Assembly (NCBI GenBank): GCA_029858755.1
Contig: JAOUEK010000036.1
Coordinates: 1 to 9,627, forward strand
From: Thermoleophilia bacterium
Lineage (GTDB): Bacteria > Actinomycetota > Thermoleophilia > Gaiellales > Gaiellaceae
Direction of reading: 5' to 3'
DNA length: 9,627 bases
Shown one piece after another: positions 6,975-9,627 of the stretch. The notes under the pieces were generated by a model that was given only the letters and a program-made list of their open reading frames with translations, was not told the origin of the DNA and did not search any database. Every line of letters starts with the position of its first letter. Within the stretch, counting starts at the first letter, position 1. Position numbers and translations under genes: made by a program.

Positions 6975-7004
6975 GCGGGGGTGAGGCTGAAGCCTCACCC
7001 CCGC
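6975..7004. repeat. Perfect 30-base palindrome (13-bp stem, TGAA loop) between divergent genes
   Basis: Bases 6975-6987 pair without mismatch with 6992-7004 around the tetraloop TGAA; the core reads GTGAGGCTGAAGCCTCAC. It lies between the divergent starts at 6939 and 7052, so it does not end either transcript. No T tract follows on either side. Its centre is about 50 bases upstream of the left start and about 62 upstream of the right start. It could be an operator for a dimeric regulator, an extragenic palindromic repeat, or a remnant terminator from an earlier gene order. Structure is seen directly; function is open. Confidence 0.75.
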
Positions 7005-7014
7005 GGGTTCGGGA

Positions 7015-7044
7015 TTCATCCCGACCCCGCCTCCCGCGTACACT
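7015..7044 (+). promoter_or_regulatory. Putative leaderless promoter (TTCATC - 18 - TACACT) for the GT2-PGT unit
   Basis: TACACT (7039-7044) is the best -10 match in the window. A weak -35 candidate, TTCATC (7015-7020), lies 18 bases upstream. Seven bases (CGCGCTC) separate the -10 box from the GTG at 7052, predicting a leaderless transcript. This favours the GTG at 7052 over the one two codons later at 7058. Confidence 0.6.
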
Positions 7045-7051
7045 CGCGCTC

Positions 7052-8158
7052 GTGCTCGTGAAGGCGCTCTTCTGGGGCTCGCTCGGCGCGCTCGCCTGGA
7101 CGCACGTCGGCTACCCGCTCGCCGTCGCCGCCCGTGCGCGAGCGCGGCCGCGGCCCGTGCGCGGTGAGCCCGGCGCGGAGCCCTCGGTGACCGTGATCGT
7201 CGCCGCGCACGACGAGGAAGCCGTGATCGGCGACCGCCTCGAGAACCTGCTCGCGCTCGACTACCCGCCGGACAGGCTGGAGGTCGTCGTCGCTTCCGAT
7301 TCGTCGACCGACAACACCAACCCCGTCGTGGAGGCGGTCGGCGCGCGCGAGCCGCGTGTGCGACTGCTCGACTGCCCGCGTGGGGGCAAGGTGGCCGCCC
7401 AGGACAGGGCCGTGCGAGGTGCGACCAGCGAGGTCGTCGCGTTCTCCGATGCCAATGCCAAGTGGGCGCCCGACGCCTTGCGCCGTCTGGTCGAGGCGCT
7501 CGCCGACCCCGATGTCGCCTACGTCTGCGGTCGGCTCGTCCTGGAGGCTCCCGACGGCACCAACCGCGAAGGAGCGTACTGGCGCTACGAGCTCTGGCTG
7601 CGGGAGCGCGAGTCGCTGCTCGGCTCGGTCACCGGGGGCAACGGATCGATCTACGCCGTGAAGCGTGCGGACTACGTCGAGGTCGACCCCCGCTGGGGCC
7701 ACGACCTCGCCTTCCCGTACCGCATGGTGCAGGCCGGCCGGCGCGCGGTCTACGAGCCGGCGGCGCTCGCGTTCGAGAAGCCGACGCCGACGAACGAGGC
7801 GGAGTACCGCCGTAAGGTGCGCATGTTCGAGCACTGCTGGGAGATCACGTTGCGCGGCTCGATGCTGCGACGGCTGCCACCCGACTACCTCGTGCAGATG
7901 GTGTCGCACCGGCTCCTGCGCTACGGGAGCGGCGTGCTTCACCTGCTGCTGCTCGGCGCGAGCGCCGCCCTCGCCGCCTCCGGTGCCGTCTATGCGCTCG
8001 CGTTCGCCGCGCAGCTCGCGTTCCTCGGCGCCGCGGCCGGGGGCGTGCCGCTCGCCCGCTACTACGCGCTGGTCACGTGGGCCACGGTGCAGGCGCTCGC
8101 GAACTACGTGCGACGCGGCGTCCCCGCCACCTGGGAGGCGGCGGAGGGAACGCGGTGA
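7052..8158 (+). CDS. Membrane-anchored glycosyltransferase family 2
   Basis: A 368-residue GT2 enzyme with a hydrophobic N-terminal helix (about residues 4-27), a cytosolic GT-A domain (about 44-265) and C-terminal hydrophobic helices (about 294-328, possibly continuing to 350). This is the layout of the bacterial cellulose-synthase-like/hyaluronan-type branch. VTVIVAAHDEE (46-56) binds nucleotide, VVVASDSSTDNT (78-89) carries the first Asp site, and FSDANAKW (131-138) is the second site with DAN in place of DXD. VTGGNGSIYAVKR (193-205) is characteristic, and WGHDLAFPYRM (215-225) supplies the probable catalytic Asp, D218. The QXXRW motif of processive synthases is absent; RRKVRMFEHCW (253-263) lies there instead, suggesting single-sugar transfer. 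The GTG start is fixed by the TACACT box seven bases upstream. The phosphoglycosyl transferase starts seven bases after its stop. Confident on family; polymerising activity is unlikely but not excluded. Confidence 0.92.
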   Translation: MLVKALFWGSLGALAWTHVGYPLAVAARARARPRPVRGEPGAEPSVTVIVAAHDEEAVIGDRLENLLALDYPPDRLEVVVASDSSTDNTNPVVEAVGAREPRVRLLDCPRGGKVAAQDRAVRGATSEVVAFSDANAKWAPDALRRLVEALADPDVAYVCGRLVLEAPDGTNREGAYWRYELWLRERESLLGSVTGGNGSIYAVKRADYVEVDPRWGHDLAFPYRMVQAGRRAVYEPAALAFEKPTPTNEAEYRRKVRMFEHCWEITLRGSMLRRLPPDYLVQMVSHRLLRYGSGVLHLLLLGASAALAASGAVYALAFAAQLAFLGAAAGGVPLARYYALVTWATVQALANYVRRGVPATWEAAEGTR

Positions 8159-8165
8159 GACGGCC

Positions 8166-8825
8166 GTGAACCGAGCCCTGGACGTCACGATCGCGGGCGT
8201 CGGCCTGGTGATCGCGAGCCCCCTGCTCGCCGCGGCCGCCCTCGCGATCAAGCTCGAGGACCGCGGGCCGGTGCTCTACCGGCAGGTGCGCGTGGGGAAG
8301 GACGGCGTCGACTTCGAGCTGCTCAAGCTGCGCACGATGGTCGTCGGCGCCGAGCATCTCGGCGCGGGGCACGCGGTGGACCGCGGCGACTCGCGCATCA
8401 CGCGTGTCGGCCGCGTCCTGCGCCGCACGTCGATCGACGAGCTGCCGCAGCTCGTGAACGTCGTCCGCGGCGAGATGTCGATCATCGGGCCGCGGCCGAC
8501 GCTCCGCTACCAGGTGGAGCGCTACGACCAGCGGCAGCGCCGGCGCCTCGACGTCCTGCCCGGGCTCACCGGCTGGGCGCAGATCCACGGCCGCGCGGAG
8601 CTGTCGTGGGCGGAGCGCATCGAGCTCGACGTGGACTACGTCGCGCGGCGCTCGCCGCGCCTCGACCTCGCGATCCTGCTGCGCACGCCGCTCGCGCTCT
8701 TCCGCGGCACCTACAAGGGCCCGACCGGGGGCTGGCGCGAGGCGCAGTCCGACGCCGCCGACCCGGAGACGGGCTCAGACCCGGGGACGCCGGCCGGCGA
8801 CGGCGCGAGCGGACGACCGACCTGA
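8166..8825 (+). CDS. Undecaprenyl-phosphate phosphoglycosyl transferase (PglC-type bacterial sugar transferase)
   Basis: A 219-residue monotopic phosphoglycosyl transferase (bacterial sugar transferase family). It transfers a sugar 1-phosphate from a UDP-sugar to undecaprenyl phosphate at the cytoplasmic membrane face, the committing step of glycan assembly. Residues 1-29 form the re-entrant membrane helix (DVTIAGVGLVIASPLLAAAAL with the helix-breaking SP at 18-19). GPVLYRQVRVGKDGVDFELLKLRTM (34-58 overall) and RTSIDELPQLVNVVRGEMS (87-105) follow, with the catalytic D91-E92 dyad, then IIGPRP (106-111) and PGLTGWAQIHGR (132-143). It is the short form without the extra N-terminal helices of WbaP-type enzymes. 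Residues from about 192 form a Gly/Pro/Asp/Ser tail that is probably disordered. The GTG start lies seven bases after the GT2 stop; GGAGGG is 17 bases upstream, so coupled reinitiation is likely. No other in-frame start fits. The sugar donor cannot be deduced. Confidence 0.95.
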   Translation: MNRALDVTIAGVGLVIASPLLAAAALAIKLEDRGPVLYRQVRVGKDGVDFELLKLRTMVVGAEHLGAGHAVDRGDSRITRVGRVLRRTSIDELPQLVNVVRGEMSIIGPRPTLRYQVERYDQRQRRRLDVLPGLTGWAQIHGRAELSWAERIELDVDYVARRSPRLDLAILLRTPLALFRGTYKGPTGGWREAQSDAADPETGSDPGTPAGDGASGRPT

Positions 8826-8856
8826 GTGCGCGACTCGTCGGCGCCGTTGCCGCCGG

Positions 8857-8862
8857 TACCCT
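8857..8862 (+). promoter_or_regulatory. Putative -10 box (TACCCT) ahead of the ATP-grasp gene
   Basis: TACCCT ends ten bases before the ATG at 8873 in a 47-base gap. Transcription 6-7 bases downstream would give a leader of only about 3-4 bases. No Shine-Dalgarno sequence is present. The spacing is looser than for the other boxes, so the call is weaker. Confidence 0.4.
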
Positions 8863-8872
8863 GCCGACCGAC

Positions 8873-9627
8873 ATGACCGCCGTGCTCTTCACGTGCGCCG
8901 GGCAGCGTGTGGACATCGTCAGCGCGTTCGGCCGCGCCGGCGCTACGACCGTGGCGGCCGACGCCGACCGGCTCGCGCCGGCGCTGTACCACGCCGACCG
9001 CCGGGCGCTCGTGCCCCGGATCGACGACGGGGCCTACGTGCCCGCTCTCGCGGAGCTCGTCCGCGAGCACGATGTGGCGCTCGTCGTCCCGCTCACCGAC
9101 CTCGATCAGGGGCTGCTCGCGCGGTCGGCGGACGCGCTCGCGCCCGCGCTGGTGCTCGTCCCCGCCCCCGAGGTCTGCGAGACGATGGGCGACAAGTACC
9201 GCGCGCACGAGTTCTTCCTCGCCCACGGCATCGACTCGCCCCGCTCGTGGCTCCCCGGCGACGTGCCCGACGACGCCCGCTACCCGCTGCTCGTGAAGGT
9301 GCGCGAGGGGTTCGGGTCGCGACACATCCACCGGGCGGCCGACGCCGAGGAGCTCGCGTTCTTCCTCCGCTACACGCCGGTCGACTCGTTCGTGCAGGAG
9401 GCGTGCCGGGGCGAGGAGTTCTCGATCGACGTCTTCTGCGACCTCGAGTCGCGGTGCCTGAACGCGATCCCGCGCTCGATGATCCAGTCGAAGGGCGGCG
9501 AGTCGATCAAGGGCCGCTCGCTCCAGGATCCGCAGCTGATCGAGCACGGCGCCCGAGTTGCGGAGACGGTCGGGATCGTCGGCCCGGCGAACATCCAGTG
9601 CTTCCGCGAGCCCGACGGCACGCTACT
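8873..9627 (+). CDS. ATP-grasp enzyme, carbamoyl-phosphate-synthase-like (3' end outside window)
   Basis: The first 251 codons of an ATP-grasp protein of the carbamoyl-phosphate-synthase-large-chain-like group often found in polysaccharide loci. Such enzymes use ATP to activate a carboxylate and join it to an amine or other nucleophile. The N-terminal pre-ATP-grasp domain is seen in VLFTCAGQRVDIVSAFGRAG (4-23), VAADADRLAPALYHAD (27-42) and LVVPLTDLDQGLLA (70-83). The ATP-grasp domain follows with GDKYRAHEFFLAHGI (106-120), the glycine-rich loop region LLVKVREGFGSRHIH (139-153), FVQEACRGEEFSIDVFCD (173-190) and VGPANIQCF (236-244). The catalytic metal-binding Glu/Asn segment is expected beyond the window edge. 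The ATG at 8873 begins directly at the first beta strand. The frame stays open to the last base. It is probably a glycan or precursor modifying enzyme by context, for example adding an amino acid, but the substrate is unknown. Confidence 0.9.
   Translation, partial: MTAVLFTCAGQRVDIVSAFGRAGATTVAADADRLAPALYHADRRALVPRIDDGAYVPALAELVREHDVALVVPLTDLDQGLLARSADALAPALVLVPAPEVCETMGDKYRAHEFFLAHGIDSPRSWLPGDVPDDARYPLLVKVREGFGSRHIHRAADAEELAFFLRYTPVDSFVQEACRGEEFSIDVFCDLESRCLNAIPRSMIQSKGGESIKGRSLQDPQLIEHGARVAETVGIVGPANIQCFREPDGTL

Noticed and set aside
6975..7004. Palindrome as an intrinsic terminator
   Set aside because: The flanking genes diverge from it, so neither transcript reaches it at its 3' end, and no T tract follows on either side.
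7665..8165. Longer N-terminus for the phosphoglycosyl transferase
   Set aside because: The upstream in-frame stretch overlaps the GT2 gene and reads as Arg/Ser/Thr-rich shadow sequence; the family's N-terminal membrane helix begins at the GTG at 8166.
1..9627. CRISPR array, tRNA or rRNA gene, insertion sequence, phage or defence system
   Set aside because: No regularly spaced repeats, no tRNA-like cloverleaf, no transposase or integrase motif and no defence-type domain were seen; all substantial coding regions are glycan-related enzymes.

Overview
The window is a very G+C-rich stretch (60-base lines I counted run from about 63% to 77% G+C) packed with genes for building a surface glycan. The G+C content, the frequent GTG starts and the repeated TANNNT boxes 6-7 bases ahead of start codons suggest an actinobacterium, perhaps of the Thermoleophilia type. 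That placement is an inference from style, not from a marker gene.

Layout: (1) the C-terminal half of a family 4 glycosyltransferase (GT4) on the + strand, cut by the left edge; (2) a two-gene - strand unit, a GT2 glycosyltransferase followed by a class I SAM methyltransferase joined by an ATGA overlap; (3) a + strand unit with a 728-residue GT2-GT4 fusion and a 407-residue WbuB/WcaI-like GT4; (4) a GT4 on the - strand whose 3' end overlaps the preceding gene tail to tail by 46 bases; (5) a + strand unit with a membrane-anchored GT2, a short PglC-type phosphoglycosyl transferase and an ATP-grasp protein cut by the right edge. No gap between genes reaches 300 bases.

Likely joint role: the phosphoglycosyl transferase puts the first sugar phosphate on undecaprenyl phosphate at the inner face of the membrane. 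The six glycosyltransferase polypeptides (seven catalytic domains) extend the chain. The methyltransferase and the ATP-grasp enzyme may modify it or its precursors. No flippase, polymerase, ABC exporter, chain-length regulator or nucleotide-sugar synthesis gene is present, so the locus continues outside the window.

The most notable non-coding signals are a repeated leaderless-type promoter arrangement at the first gene of transcription units, a divergent pair of overlapping -10 boxes in a 32-base gap, and a 13-bp-stem palindrome between two divergent genes. I saw no CRISPR array, tRNA, rRNA, insertion sequence or phage gene, and no clearly new biological system. It reads as an accessory polysaccharide locus with some unusual architecture.
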